A DNA stretch of 19,591 bases from Spirogloea muscicola (Eukaryota > Streptophyta > Zygnematophyceae > Spirogloeales > Spirogloeaceae), in assembly GCA_009602725.1 (NCBI GenBank), contig WELB01000144.1, positions 64,906-84,496 on the forward strand, written 5' to 3'. The position numbers and the translations under genes were made by a program. Numbering within the stretch: the first letter of the stretch is position 1; each line of letters opens with the position of its first letter. The notes under the pieces were generated by a model that worked only from the letters and a program-made list of their open reading frames with translations, searched no databases and was not told the origin of the DNA. This document shows, piece by piece, positions 10,260-19,591 of this stretch.

Positions 10260-10361
10260 GCTCCAGCAGTCTAAGACATTGCTGCTCTGTGAACGCTAAC
10301 GGCCAATCGCCACTTCTTGCGGTCAAGTTGGTAAGGCCCTTCAAGTACATTGTCAGGATGC

Positions 10362-10366
10362 TGTAA
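10362..10366 (+). terminator. Candidate poly(A) signal TGTAA for allantoin synthase
   Basis: TGTAA, the usual chlorophyte polyadenylation motif, lies 171 bases after the allantoin synthase stop. Cleavage would be expected 10-20 bases further on. Confidence 0.6.
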
Positions 10367-10413
10367 CTATCGGCCATCATATATTTGTTACCCAAGCCCA
10401 ATAATCTGAACAC

Positions 10414-10418
10414 TTACA
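10414..10418 (-). terminator. Candidate poly(A) signal TGTAA for CHIP
   Basis: TTACA on the plus strand is TGTAA in the CHIP direction, about 345 bases after the CHIP stop. It implies a 3' end just short of that of the convergent allantoin synthase transcript. Confidence 0.5.
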
Positions 10419-10762
10419 TATCAGAAGAGCCCCCAGATATAGGACAAATTGCACAATGGGCCTGCCAACGGTTTACTATCAAATGTTGCTGCTGAGTGGG
10501 CCATCCAACAATCTCACGCAAACTGGCATACTTGAAACTGCGAACACCACCTTGTGAAGTAACCATCAAACAAGGCTAGTACATGATCACAGAGTGCTAC
10601 ACAACAGACTGAGCTGATGCCCCAGTCGCAATTGCAACTCTGCGCCTACCCGGGACGTGCAGCCTGCTTGCCACATGCCCCAAGCTACATATGGCAGTAT
10701 GGTAGGCAACATGTACAGGTGCATGACATGCCCTAGTGCCCCAAAGCATAGCTATGCTGTGC

Positions 10763-13700
10763 CTAAGAGATCCTGTATGCCCACCCGTGGTCCTGCAAAT
10801 ACTGCCCTACAGCTTCTCTCAGAGCCAAGTTGGGTACAACCTGCTCCGGATCCAGTGGGGCTCGACTCACCGGGTCAAACCTCTTCCCTTGCTGCAAACA
10901 CAACGCTGGGCTAAAGTCAATAATCTGTGCTATCGGTTCACATGCTCTCAACAAAGCCCTGCTCAAGAACCTGCTCACTATCACCCTTGACAGAAGCTGG
11001 AAGCACAGAGCCCATTGACAGAGCAGGGATATGGAGACGGACAAGGATGGCTATGACTGAGACGACTGAGACTGTATACATGAGTGCAATTTCCAGCACA
11101 ACTGCAAGTATGATGGCCTGGAAGTAAGTGGTCTGCTGGCTACATCGGAGCTGCAATCCTTGAGAAATCGCTTCAAGCAAAGCCAGCTCTGAAGGACAGG
11201 TTTTCCTAATAGCTGATGCGAGTAGCTCGCTGGGGAAGCAAGCAATCTTCAAATGCACAGCATCTTCTGCAGGTTTTGCAAGACCAGGGAGCATTGTGGC
11301 GATGACCATCATGAGGAGGAAACATCGATGACTGACTGAACAAAGACATACGAGGAGTTTTAGCAAGTATTTGACTAACATTTGCAGCGGCAACAAATCC
11401 ATACCTTCTTAAGGTGCTCCATAAGTATGGATCGCTCATATGAGATGCCGCTTGGCGTGATGACAGGGTCGCGATATATGTCCATAGTGATATTGCAGCA
11501 AAGATGGTCAGGCACCTGCAAGCGTCACCATGATAGACTCATTCATTACATGTGCTGCTTCGATGTGCATCACATCTGTGGTGACCTCAGGCTTCTTGCA
11601 AAAGCAGACCTCTGTACTTGTTGAGACCCAGCCAGGCATTGCTGCACAAGATTGAGACAGCCCACCCCTGTAATGGACTACCAAGTTGCCGGTACCTGGC
11701 CTGGCCTGTCAGGGGCACCGGCCTTCTCAAACACATTCTCCAGCGTGTTCAAATGCTCAGCATACTCATCATCGACTCTCCTGCGCTCTCTCGTCCTCCA
11801 GTCATCCTCATTGCCATCTCTCGCGTCCTCAACACTGCCTTGCCTCGGCAGGTTCCCCTCATTTGGTCGTCTCTCCTCTCCGACGTCCTCCACCTTGATG
11901 CCATTCCAGTATTGAGCTGCCTCCACGGGAACTCTCCCCTTTGCTTGATGTAGATGGGCGCCGTCTGCACAGTCCCTCGCTCGGAAATCTCTAGCAGGCC
12001 TGTGAGCATCATCAGTTGCAAGCAAGCCTTGCTTGAGCCCTGAGGGGTGATCAAGACTCGCACGCACAAACTGGTGCTCCTGCTTCAGCAGCCTGGCAAG
12101 ATGCTCCCTGTGCAGTCAAGGAACCCAGGGCACTAGATCAGGAACGTGCCCAGAACAACTCGAGTGCTCCACATGATCTCCATCTGTGCACGTGATCTAA
12201 AAAGAGTGCCAATACTGCCAGCATTGCTGTCACCTAGCCACTACAACTACATCTACTCCAGAGGTTGCAGCTGCAACTAATGGAGGAAAAGACATGACGA
12301 GAGAACACCGACTACAATCTCAGAAGGATGTACCTCAGGCGATCCTGACGGTCTCGCCTTGTGTTGGACTCGGTCTGCCACTGGCTGAACCGCGCCGTCG
12401 CCAGCTCGTGCCAGATCTCGTCCACCATGTTGTTGCCTTGCTTTCCCCCTCTAGCAAGCTCCAGTGCCTGTCATACATGCAGTGCAGCCCAGGTGTCTAA
12501 GCATGCTTTGCAGCCCAGGTGTCTTTGGTCGCTGCTGCTGTTGTGTACATGGTCATAATATTGGCCTCCCACTTATAGACATTAAGTGCAGCAATAATAG
12601 CAAGGGTCTGTCAATTCTCTTCTAACATCTCAGAGTAATGGCAACTTGTGGCAAGGGTCCTTAGCACCATAAGCTGCCTCTCACTGAGATTTTGACCATG
12701 ATGTGTCCTGAAGCAGGACTCTGCTGTAAGACTCGATCAACAAATATTTCCTGGACAGCTTCTTTCTGAAGTTTTAGAACGAGCCTGCACACTGCTCGCA
12801 AAGACAGACGGACGCTCAATAGCTAACCCAAATGTGCTACCTTCTCAAGCTCGCGGATGGCATCCTCGTAGCACTTGTGCTGCGACAGCGCCAACCCCAG
12901 CATGTAGTGAGCCTGTGGCAGACAGAGAGTTTTCGTGAGGCAGCTGAACGTGGGGGCTCTGCATGCGGCCATATGGGCTATGCTGAAAAGGGGTTCCCCT
13001 GGTGGGAGCTAGAAGCTTACACATGATCTACTCAAGTAAGTCAAGACTGCTGCTGGAGGTCGTGCGCGGCTCAATGACGAACACAGGCCAACGACTACAG
13101 AGAGCGACAGACAATTCACAAATGACGGTCTGGGACAGCCCACTAGCCACCGCTCGGTCAGAGCTCATTGTAGAGAGGGTGACAAGAGCGGCACAAGAGC
13201 GGCAGGGAGAGGAGACGAGGAGGAGTATGACAACAACAAGGACGGCTATGATGCCGAGGCGACAGGGGATGAAGGCAACAGAGCTGTGAGAGGATGCACA
13301 GAAGCTCCGAACGAGGTACCTTGACAGACTCCCGGTCGAGCTCCAGGGCGCGCTTGCAGTCCGTCTCCACCCTTGGCCAGTCGCTGGGCATCGACTCCAC
13401 GGATGGGCCGAGATCAGTGCGCGGAGAAGACGGGCCAGCGACTATCTGAAGCAAGGCGACCAGGAAGGGTGATGCGAGGAGCCGCAAGCCCCGCGTGTGA
13501 ACGGGCCGAGGCGTCACGTACTTGCGCTTGCGGTGGCAGAGCGCCCGGTTGGTCCAGTACACGGGCACGGTCGGGCACAGCGCGATGGCCTGCGCAGCGC
13601 TCGCGGCGGCGCCGCAAGCCTGCCCTCATGCGCTCGTCTGACGAGGCGCGCCGAGAGCCGGCAGGGCGGCGCTGGTCGCGAGGCGGCGGCGGTGGGCGCC

Positions 13701-13793
13701 CACCTCGGTGTAGGCGTCGATGGCGGCGGCGAGCTTGTCCTTGGCGAAGTACTGGTTGCCCTGCGACTTGAGCGCCTCCGCCTGGCTGGCCAT
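10763..13793 (-). CDS. CHIP: CHIP/STUB1-type E3 ubiquitin ligase (TPR + U-box), 8 exons
   Basis: A co-chaperone ligase that binds Hsp70/Hsp90 through its TPR domain and ubiquitinates clients. Minus-strand exons: 13793-13704, 13589-13522, 13383-13320, 12912-12841, 12467-12334, 12107-11696, 11515-11405, 10891-10763; all in phase, 359 residues. The TPR domain starts LKSQGNQYFAKDKLAAAIDAY, then VYWTNRALCHRKRNDW, then SVKAHYMLGLALSQHK (residues 8-98). The U-box (about 282-351) has VPDHLCCNITMDIYRDPVI, TPSGISYERSILMEHL, FDPVSRAPLD and VPNLALREAV. The C-terminus HGWAYRIS resembles plant CHIP. The ATG at 13793 is the first Met of the TPR and has a GC-rich leader before it. Plant and animal CHIPs are usually about 280-303 residues; the excess lies in a charged linker coded by the 412-base exon 6. 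Exon 8 is 513 bases from exon 7. Confidence 0.95.
12483..12524 (+). repeat. 16-base direct repeat in CHIP intron 4
   Basis: TGCAGCCCAGGTGTCT occurs at 12483-12498 and again, identical, at 12509-12524. It lies in the intron between exons 4 and 5, about 16 bases upstream of the exon-5 acceptor in the gene direction. Confidence 0.9.
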
Positions 13794-13994
13794 GGCGCCC
13801 GCCGGCGCCGCTGGCGGGGGGCGGCGGAGGGGGGTGGCGGGGTCACACCGCCGCCGCCTTCCGGAAGGCCGCCGGCAGTGGCACGGTTTGCTCTGCTTCC
13901 TGTCCGCCCCACCTTCACCCCACATCTGTTCCAACGTGCTTGGCCACTCCGGCCCTCCATCTTTCCCTGCAGCGCGCTACTCCGACCTGATGTT

Positions 13995-14143
13995 GCTCAC
14001 TCGCGGGTACTCAGCTTCCCTCTGCATCGTCTTGTGCTTCGTGGTGTTTTGAGGTGTTGTCCCCTTTCTCTGGCTTTGGACTCTGTCCATTCTCTTCGGG
14101 CTGGCTTTGCCCGCCCTTCTTCTCTATGGGCGAGCACTTTCTT
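13995..14143 (+). repeat. Dispersed repeat family, copy A
   Basis: Begins GCTCACTCGCGGGTACT, has the core CTGTCCATTCTCTTCGGGCTGGC and then CTCTATGGGCGAGCA. Same order and orientation as the copy at 14352-14524 and the reverse of the copy at 3882-4089. Confidence 0.75.
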
Positions 14144-14351
14144 GCATCCGTCAACACACAGGGATGTCGTGAACACCGACTCCGTCGCCCCCGCCAACCC
14201 CACCAAGTCGGCAAGGCTGCCAGCGGCAACGAGAGCAAACCAGCCGATCAGCCGGCGATGCGCATTCCTCAGCGCTGGCGCAGGGTGCACGGGGCGTTCA
14301 GCAGTCGGTGGCTGGACCTTCCCCCCCTGCGAGTTACTCGAACTTGCTGCT

Positions 14352-14524
14352 GCTCACTCGTAGGTACTAAACTTCTGTCTGCGTCGTCGCGCGTCTAGCT
14401 GTGTAGATTTCCTCTCCGGCACCTTCTGGCTCTTTGTCCACTCTTTGTCCACTCTTTTTGGGCTGGCCTTTCCCCGCCCCTCGCCTTCTCTATGGGCGAG
14501 CAATTTCTATGGGAGAGCCACCTT
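14352..14524 (+). repeat. Dispersed repeat family, copy B
   Basis: Begins GCTCACTCGTAGGTACTAAA. The core TTTGTCCACTC occurs twice in a row, followed by TTTTTGGGCTGGCC. The end carries CTCTATGGGCGAGCA and GGGAGAGCCAC, reverse complement of the 32-base unit at 3882. It starts about 357 bases after copy A, head to tail. Confidence 0.8.
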
Positions 14525-14660
14525 CTGCAGCCGCTTGCACGGCGGGCCATTGAGTGTCGGCAGGGATGACAAGGTGAGCTGCCCGGCCTTCAACGCCCCC
14601 CGGTCGCTTGCCCAGGTGTTCCGCATGCGGCTATCCTTATCCCTTGTCCTTGTCCCTTAC

Positions 14661-14700
14661 CCTTGTCCAGTCCTTTGGGCTGGCCTCTCACAGCCACTGC
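14661..14700 (+). repeat. Dispersed repeat family, core fragment C
   Basis: CCTTGTCCAGTCCTTTGGGCTGGC followed by CTCTCACAGCC. The CTCACAGCC end is shared with the minus-strand copy at 3941-3996 and not with copies A and B. Confidence 0.6.
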
Positions 14701-14848
14701 TGTCAATTTGGAAGACCTGTTCCTCTTTTCCTCGGGTCTTAGTGGCCAGACCTGTTTTCCCTTCGCGTGAGCAGCAGCTCTGGTCCTGCTCTTGGGGGTG
14801 CGGAGGGGGGAGGGCCACTCTGCAGGCCGCGAGCACCCACCTCCCCCA

Positions 14849-14863
14849 CCCCCCCCCCNCCCC
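14849..14863. other. C homopolymer with one unknown base
   Basis: A run of C interrupted by N at 14859, probably a sequencing or assembly uncertainty. It affects only non-coding sequence in my reading. Confidence 0.8.
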
Positions 14864-15516
14864 GTGCCTTGCCCGCCAAGCTCACTCTGTTTTCTACTGC
14901 TATATCGAGGTTCAACTGAGCTTAGGAGAAATGTGGCTCTCCCGCAAGATGCGCGAAGGCTGTAATAGGCCCCCAACCCACGAAGAATGTACTGAATGGG
15001 GCGCCAGCTCGGGGAGCACCCGCCCCTCAGCGGCTCCAGCTATGTCAAAGATCTGTTGTATCTCCCACGTTCCACGCCCAAATGTGTGAGGACAATAGCA
15101 CAAGAAGCTGCGTACCAACAAGGGGTGGTGCAAGCACTGGCCACTCTCAAGCAAGCCCTTAGCTGGCTAAAATGGCCGCTCTGCCGCATCAGTAGCCTCT
15201 GCACTCCTTTGAGCTGGCTTGGCGTCCCCTTGCGTCGGCCCCCTGCCGGAGCCACAGCAGTAGGCCGGAAGTGGCTCAGGTCTGGCCCTCTCCTTCATTT
15301 AGCACGTCAGACCTTCTGGAAGGTGCTCTCCCTGGCCAGTCCTGCACGACAGGTCGCAAGCCAAGCGGCTCCACAACATGCTGCCACCACCACCGACCGC
15401 GGGTCGTCTGTCGGCTCGCCTGCCAGGTGACAGCGGCAAGCTTGCCAGCTAGCGGCAGCAATGGCTTTTGGCAATTGTACCAAGGCCAAGGCCTTGAAGA
15501 TACGTGGCCCTTGCAG

Positions 15517-15982
15517 TCACGTCACCTCAGTGTGCTGTGCAGAACCATCCCAGGAGCCATCACTCTCAGTGCCAACAAAGCTTGTGGGATCAAGCTGGTG
15601 CCCACCTGCCCCGGCCTCCCCTGCACGTCGTCTCCCTGTGCTTCCAGCTGCTCCCTGCCTCTTCTCTTGCCCATCTGCCTCCCTCCCATCGCTTGGCGTG
15701 GCTGAACCCTCCTCTTCGCCATCCTGCTCCGCAGCAATGGAGGCCTCCTCCCCGCTTTCAATAGCATCAACTGCAGCACGATCATGCGACTGGCCACCAG
15801 CGACCTCTTCACGTACACAACCCTCACTTGATGCTGACATCGAAGTTGCTGTGGCTCCTGCCTGAGATGGTCGCGGTGCAGCTTCCTGGGGCCCCTCCTC
15901 AACCTCCTCCTCCTCCTCCTCCTCCTCCTCATCCTCATCCTCCTCCTCCTCCTCCTCCTCCTCCTCCCCACCCTCCTCCTCC

Positions 15983-16015
<33 letters not shown>

Positions 16016-19000
16016 TCATCATCGCCCTCCTCCTCTGCTTCTTTCAGCCACTGTGGAAAGACACGCTAACTCCTGATGAGCACTTGTGATCCTGCAACCT
16101 GGAGCATTGCATCTTGACTGGGCAATGGCAGACAGACTGTGACTCTGGTGCCAGAACATCCATAGTACAATGATGAGGTAGTGGTAGAAGTGGTAGAAGT
16201 CAAAGCCTAGTCACCTTGATGAACTTGGTCGACTGGTCGAGGAACACCTTCTCTGACTTATCTGCAAATTCCTTCTCGGCAGCCCATGACATTATTGCCT
16301 CCTCCGAGGCGATGTCCTCATGGTACAGCACCTCCAGCACCTGCTCCTACTATGCAGGCTAATCAGTTCCACAGCAGGCCTGCCGAAGAGAGGCCTGAGT
16401 GTGCGAGCCTATGCAGCATCATCGAACTTCCAGAGACAGGGCCTTCTGGCGAGATACAAACTAAGCGGAAACATCAAGATCAATTAAGAGCAGACTCCAT
16501 CGTGGCACAGGCAATGCAAGAAGAGTCCGAAGGCATGGTGGAGGTGCCTGGCTAAAGAGAGGAGCCATCTCCTTGCCGCCCTCTGAGCAGCACTCCTCAA
16601 ATGTTAGGAGGACCTCGACCTGCATGCCCAGCCAACATATGATTTTAGTGCCATACAATATGTGGCACTCTTCCCTTCACATGCTTCGAAGTTGGCGCCT
16701 CCGTACCTCGTCATCCACGGACTTGAGGAAGCGTCGAAGCAGCGGGCCCCACTTGTGCATAACCCTCTTAGTCTCCGCAATGAGGCCATCTGCTAAGACA
16801 CGATTATCAGTGGCTTGCTTAGGCTTCAGGACCAAGATTTCATGTGGTCACTCAGCTGTTGAGCTGACACTTCTTCGCCATAAATAGTACCTATTTAAAC
16901 TTTGCCGTGCATAACCGAACAGGCAAGAGCAAAGAGCCGCTGTTGCACTTCCTGCCATTTTATCAAAAGTGCCCTTGATGAGATCTATGATAGGCCGCAA
17001 AGACGTCAACAAGTCCTCAGGGATAACTGAGCAATGCCTCCTCGTACACAAGCCCATACTTGCATCACTATGTGAAGCCTTGAGGATGAGCAACACCATC
17101 TCCTGGAACATTGCGCTCGCACAATCTGCAAAAGATTTATTGTATGCCAACCTGTTGCACCATCACAAAACGACTGTGTGCCTGTTCAGCTCAAGCAGAT
17201 GGTGCTGATTCAAATGGAGAATGGATGCAGTAGGAAAGGTTGTACGGAGCCGACTACAGGTGCTCATTGTGCAAGACATGATGTCAATTGTAGCTTGTAC
17301 AGGTAGCAAAGCACATAGCCATGTACAAGGACAGTTGAGGGGCTGACGATCATGACTCACTTGACAGCATTGACCTCCAAGACCACGTTGTCTGGGTGTA
17401 CACCCTCGAGTGCAGCTCGCCTGAACATCTCCTTGACCTGTGAAGCGAGAAAACCTCAACCTTGATCTGTGACAGTAATCCTCGTCAAAACTATGACCAG
17501 CCACCTAAAATGAGCTGTCCCATTGAAGCATATTGACAACAGGAAGGCTTCATGGTCTTCTGCTGCAAAAGGGCCAACCTCATTGTCGAACTCTTCCCCC
17601 TCCTCGTCCTCCTCGTCCTCCTCGTCTTCAGCTCCTCCTGCCATGCCAGCTTCTCCTCCTTCACCTTCTTCCGCTGGTGCCACCTTGACTTCCAGTGCAC
17701 GTCTTGCGAGATCAGCCACAACATGTTCGGGAACTGGAGCCATGGAGTATCTCCAAGGATCCTCATCTTCCCCGCTCACTGACCACTTGTAACCAGCACC
17801 TCCAACCCCCACCTGCACTTAGGCGAGCATAGCGAGTTGACTCGTATATGCCTCCAACATATGCAACTTTGACTCTGCCAGCTGGTTGCATTTGCAACAG
17901 AGAAACACAGTTGCTGCTTGACTACTGTGCAGCCAGAGAACGGTTGTGCAGCTCCAGTCTGCTGCCAAGCTGTATACCTCATTGTCAGCCCAGCGCGATG
18001 CGTCTGCACCTGCCCTTTGCCCAGATGCAGCCTGAGCTTCTCCGCGGTCGCTCTCCTCCTGCTTCTCGCGTGGGCCTGCGCCCTCCGCCAAGGGAAATGC
18101 CACATCCATCCATGGACTTGCTTGCCTGTGGCCTTGACCACCCGCTGTGCCACATGCAGGGGTCTGTGTGAACCAAGCCATGCATCAAGCCCAGTGCACC
18201 TTCAAACACCATCACCGAGCAAGATCAGTCCCCCTTTTACTCTGCGCGCGTGTTGCTGACCTTCTTTGTCTCTCATGCCCGTTCCGAAGGTGGTATCACC
18301 AGACTCCAGCTCCTCGTCGCTGTCGTCGTCCAGGGGCTGCGGATGCTGGGATATCCTCGAGTAGGCGGGCACGTGGAAGTCTTGACCAATCACAACCTGG
18401 TGATGTCGTGTGCAGTCCACACAGCGACATCTTCAGCGCGAGCAAGGCATAGTCACAGAGTCCTTGGGCTTGCATTCGCAGGCCGATGTTCAACAACAAG
18501 CTGAGGGGCGCCGGTCGCCCACCTGGAATGACAGCACCGTTCCAGGCTCCAAGACAGCACGCTCTCGCACCACAACCTTGTCACACACCAGGGCGTGTGA
18601 CATGCGGACGCCGTCCTTGATGTTGACATTGTCCCATATGTAGCTGCCCTCGATCTGGACGTTCGAGCCGATGGAGCAGTTGCGGCCGATGACAGAGTTT
18701 CTGATAATGGAATTGTCGCCAACTCGGGTGTTCTCACCCAGGACAGTGTCTTCACCGATCTTGACCGACCTCGCCGTGACCACGCCTGCCGAAGCAGCGG
18801 CAAGAGCGCCCAGTCACACAACCCGAGGAGGCAAACGCACCAGTTGACGAGTGCAAGATTGGCACTCGAATCCGATCGTGTGCAAGAGCCCTCACCATCC
18901 TCGCGGTAGATGTTGCCGCGGCCGAGGCGGACGCCACCAGCGTAGAGCGAGAAATGGTTGTCTGGCACGAGAGGGAAGGACCACCGCGCGATCACGTCGC

Positions 19001-19591
19001 GGCTGACGGCGTCGTACGACGCCAGGTTCTCGACGTGAGCAGCGTATTCACTGGCCAGCTCGTATGTGTATATCTTGTTGCCCGAGACCTGCGGCCAGCA
19101 TCACGAGCGGCGGTGGCCACGCCGTGAGACTATCGATGTTGCCATCCTCTGACCCATCGCAGCTGCGGTGGTCGCAGCCCGCATTGGCGTCGCGCAGGAC
19201 GCACCTCACCTCGTCACTGAGGAGGCCCTTGACGAAGTCGCGCCGGATGTCCTGGTAGTCAAAGTTGTCGGTGAAGAGGTAGAGCACCTCCGGCGCGCAG
19301 ATGTCGATGTGGCAGTCCTGCGAGCAGAGCGGCGGGGCTGTGAGCCCGGGAAATGGGTTGATGAGCGCCCACGTCGATGCAGCTCGGCGGCGAGGAGGGC
19401 GACCTGGAGGTCATCGCGGAGCTCCACGTGGTCATGGCCGGCGAGCAGGGGCGTGTCTGGCCGGCGCTCGGCAGCGCCGTCGACGGCGGCGTAGTCGTAG
19501 TGGAGGAGCTGGCTGGTGGCGGCGTCGACGGCGAGGCGCAGCGGCGGCGCGCCGAGGCGGGTGCGGCCGGTGAGCGGGTGCGGCGGCGCGG
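15517..19591 (-). CDS. EIF2B5: Translation initiation factor eIF2B subunit epsilon (13 visible exons; N-terminus beyond window)
   Basis: Catalytic subunit of the GDP/GTP exchange factor for eIF2. Minus-strand exons: >19591-19404, 19317-19210, 19088-18896, 18785-18523, 18396-18241, 18163-17978, 17812-17579, 17437-17361, 17151-17060, 16789-16707, 16619-16548, 16340-16215, 16050-15517 (about 769 residues). The first exons give the end of the nucleotidyltransferase-like domain: [34 protein letters not shown]. Exons 3-5 carry [16 protein letters not shown] and the left-handed beta-helix hexapeptides ([18 protein letters not shown]). [11 protein letters not shown] starts the linker, and the W2/HEAT domain follows with [45 protein letters not shown] and [12 protein letters not shown]. 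The exon-5 donor (AGA/GTAAAA) and the exon-9/10 junction are less sure. Intron 11 has a GC donor (16547). After the W2 end the frame stays open for about 165 residues, starting with a Glu/Asp run. Confidence 0.96.
15899..16036 (+). repeat. (TCC)n trinucleotide tract coding for polyglutamate in eIF2B epsilon
   Basis: A nearly pure CCT/TCC run broken by a few CAT and CCC triplets. On the minus strand in the gene's frame it reads GAG with some GAT and GGG, giving about 45 residues almost all Glu or Asp directly after the W2 domain. Confidence 0.95.
16341..16547 (-). other. GC-AG intron in eIF2B epsilon
   Basis: The exon before it ends PLFSQ with CAG followed by GCACCT; the next exon begins VLEVLYHED after GAGCAG. 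The junction keeps phase 0 and follows the family sequence. No GT near the boundary gives the same protein. Confidence 0.75.

Larger units (their letters stand above)
10192..10762. other. Convergent intergenic region between allantoin synthase and CHIP
   Basis: 571 bases between two stop codons facing each other. It holds the duplicated segment and one TGTAA motif on each strand, 48 bases apart at their inner edges. Nothing else was recognised. A 121-codon minus-strand frame at 10048-10413 overlaps the end of allantoin synthase and begins at GTG, so I treat it as a shadow. Confidence 0.75.
13794..15516. other. Repeat-rich region between CHIP start and eIF2B epsilon stop
   Basis: 1.7 kb between two genes on the minus strand, so it should contain the CHIP promoter and the eIF2B epsilon 3' UTR. 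It carries plus-strand copies of the dispersed repeat at 13995-14143, 14352-14524 and about 14661-14700, a reversed fragment at 14933-14943, and a C-tract with one N. The longest plus-strand frame (14445-15089) runs through repeat sequence and an N and has no domain I recognise. No TGTAA was found for eIF2B epsilon. Confidence 0.7.

Noticed and set aside
10048-10413. 121-codon minus-strand frame over the 3' end of allantoin synthase
   Set aside because: Starts at GTG, is antisense to a certain coding exon, and shows no domain.
10938-11402. 154-codon open frame on the minus strand inside CHIP intron 7, with two hydrophobic stretches
   Set aside because: It begins at the splice donor, is not in the CHIP frame, matches no family I know, and the flanking exons join perfectly without it. 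Chance is the simpler reading.
14445-15089. Plus-strand frame of about 214 codons with a start resembling the minus-strand frame at 3749-3988
   Set aside because: The similarity is due to the dispersed repeat, the frame crosses an N, and there is no recognisable domain or codon pattern.
15522-16022. Arginine-rich frame on the minus strand and proline-rich frame on the plus strand over the TCC tract
   Set aside because: These are other-frame readings of the repeat; the polyglutamate frame continues a conserved W2 domain.

Overview
The window reads as nuclear DNA of a green alga (Chlorophyta, probably a trebouxiophyte; the class is an inference). Genes are broken by many short GT-AG introns. 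The start-codon regions are very GC-rich, with (GCC)n tracts coding for alanine. Two candidate TGTAA poly(A) motifs, the usual chlorophyte signal, are placed as expected. The proteins are of plant type: a plant-like cofactor-dependent phosphoglycerate mutase, a RimP-like protein, a fused allantoin synthase with an internal peroxisomal signal, and a CHIP ligase with a plant-like C-terminus. There is no sign of bacterial operons, CRISPR arrays, tRNA or rRNA genes, or coding transposons.

Layout, left to right. (1) 1-934: GC-rich upstream region, not resolved. (2) About 935-3041 (+): phosphoglycerate mutase, six exons. (3) 3042-4471: non-coding, with a dispersed repeat in reverse orientation. (4) 4472-6846 (+): RimP-like ribosome maturation factor, probably plastid-targeted. 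(5) 6903-8148 (-): proteasome assembly chaperone 4 (PSMG4), five short exons, ending 56 bases from the RimP stop. (6) Before 8400 to 10191 (+): bifunctional OHCU decarboxylase / HIU hydrolase (allantoin synthase), whose 5' exons are lost in a poly-A/NN assembly gap at 8276-8399. (7) 10763-13793 (-): CHIP/STUB1 E3 ubiquitin ligase (TPR plus U-box), eight exons. (8) 13794-15516: repeat-rich non-coding region. (9) 15517 to beyond 19591 (-): eIF2B epsilon, thirteen visible exons, N-terminus outside the window.

The exon models were built by hand from splice sites, reading phase and recalled family sequences. Every internal junction keeps frame. The least certain parts are the 5' ends of PGM, RimP and allantoin synthase, and one W2-domain junction in eIF2B epsilon. 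The genes are unrelated housekeeping functions: glycolysis, plastid ribosome assembly, proteasome assembly, purine breakdown, protein quality control and translation control. PSMG4 and CHIP both belong to the ubiquitin-proteasome system, but nothing shows they are linked functionally.

I found no wholly new system. The points most worth following up are: an internal PTS2-like peptide in allantoin synthase placed so that one in-frame alternative acceptor would remove it; a long polyglutamate tail after the W2 domain of eIF2B epsilon; an enlarged linker in CHIP; two GC-AG introns; and a repeat family that lies upstream of both RimP and CHIP, reading away from each gene.
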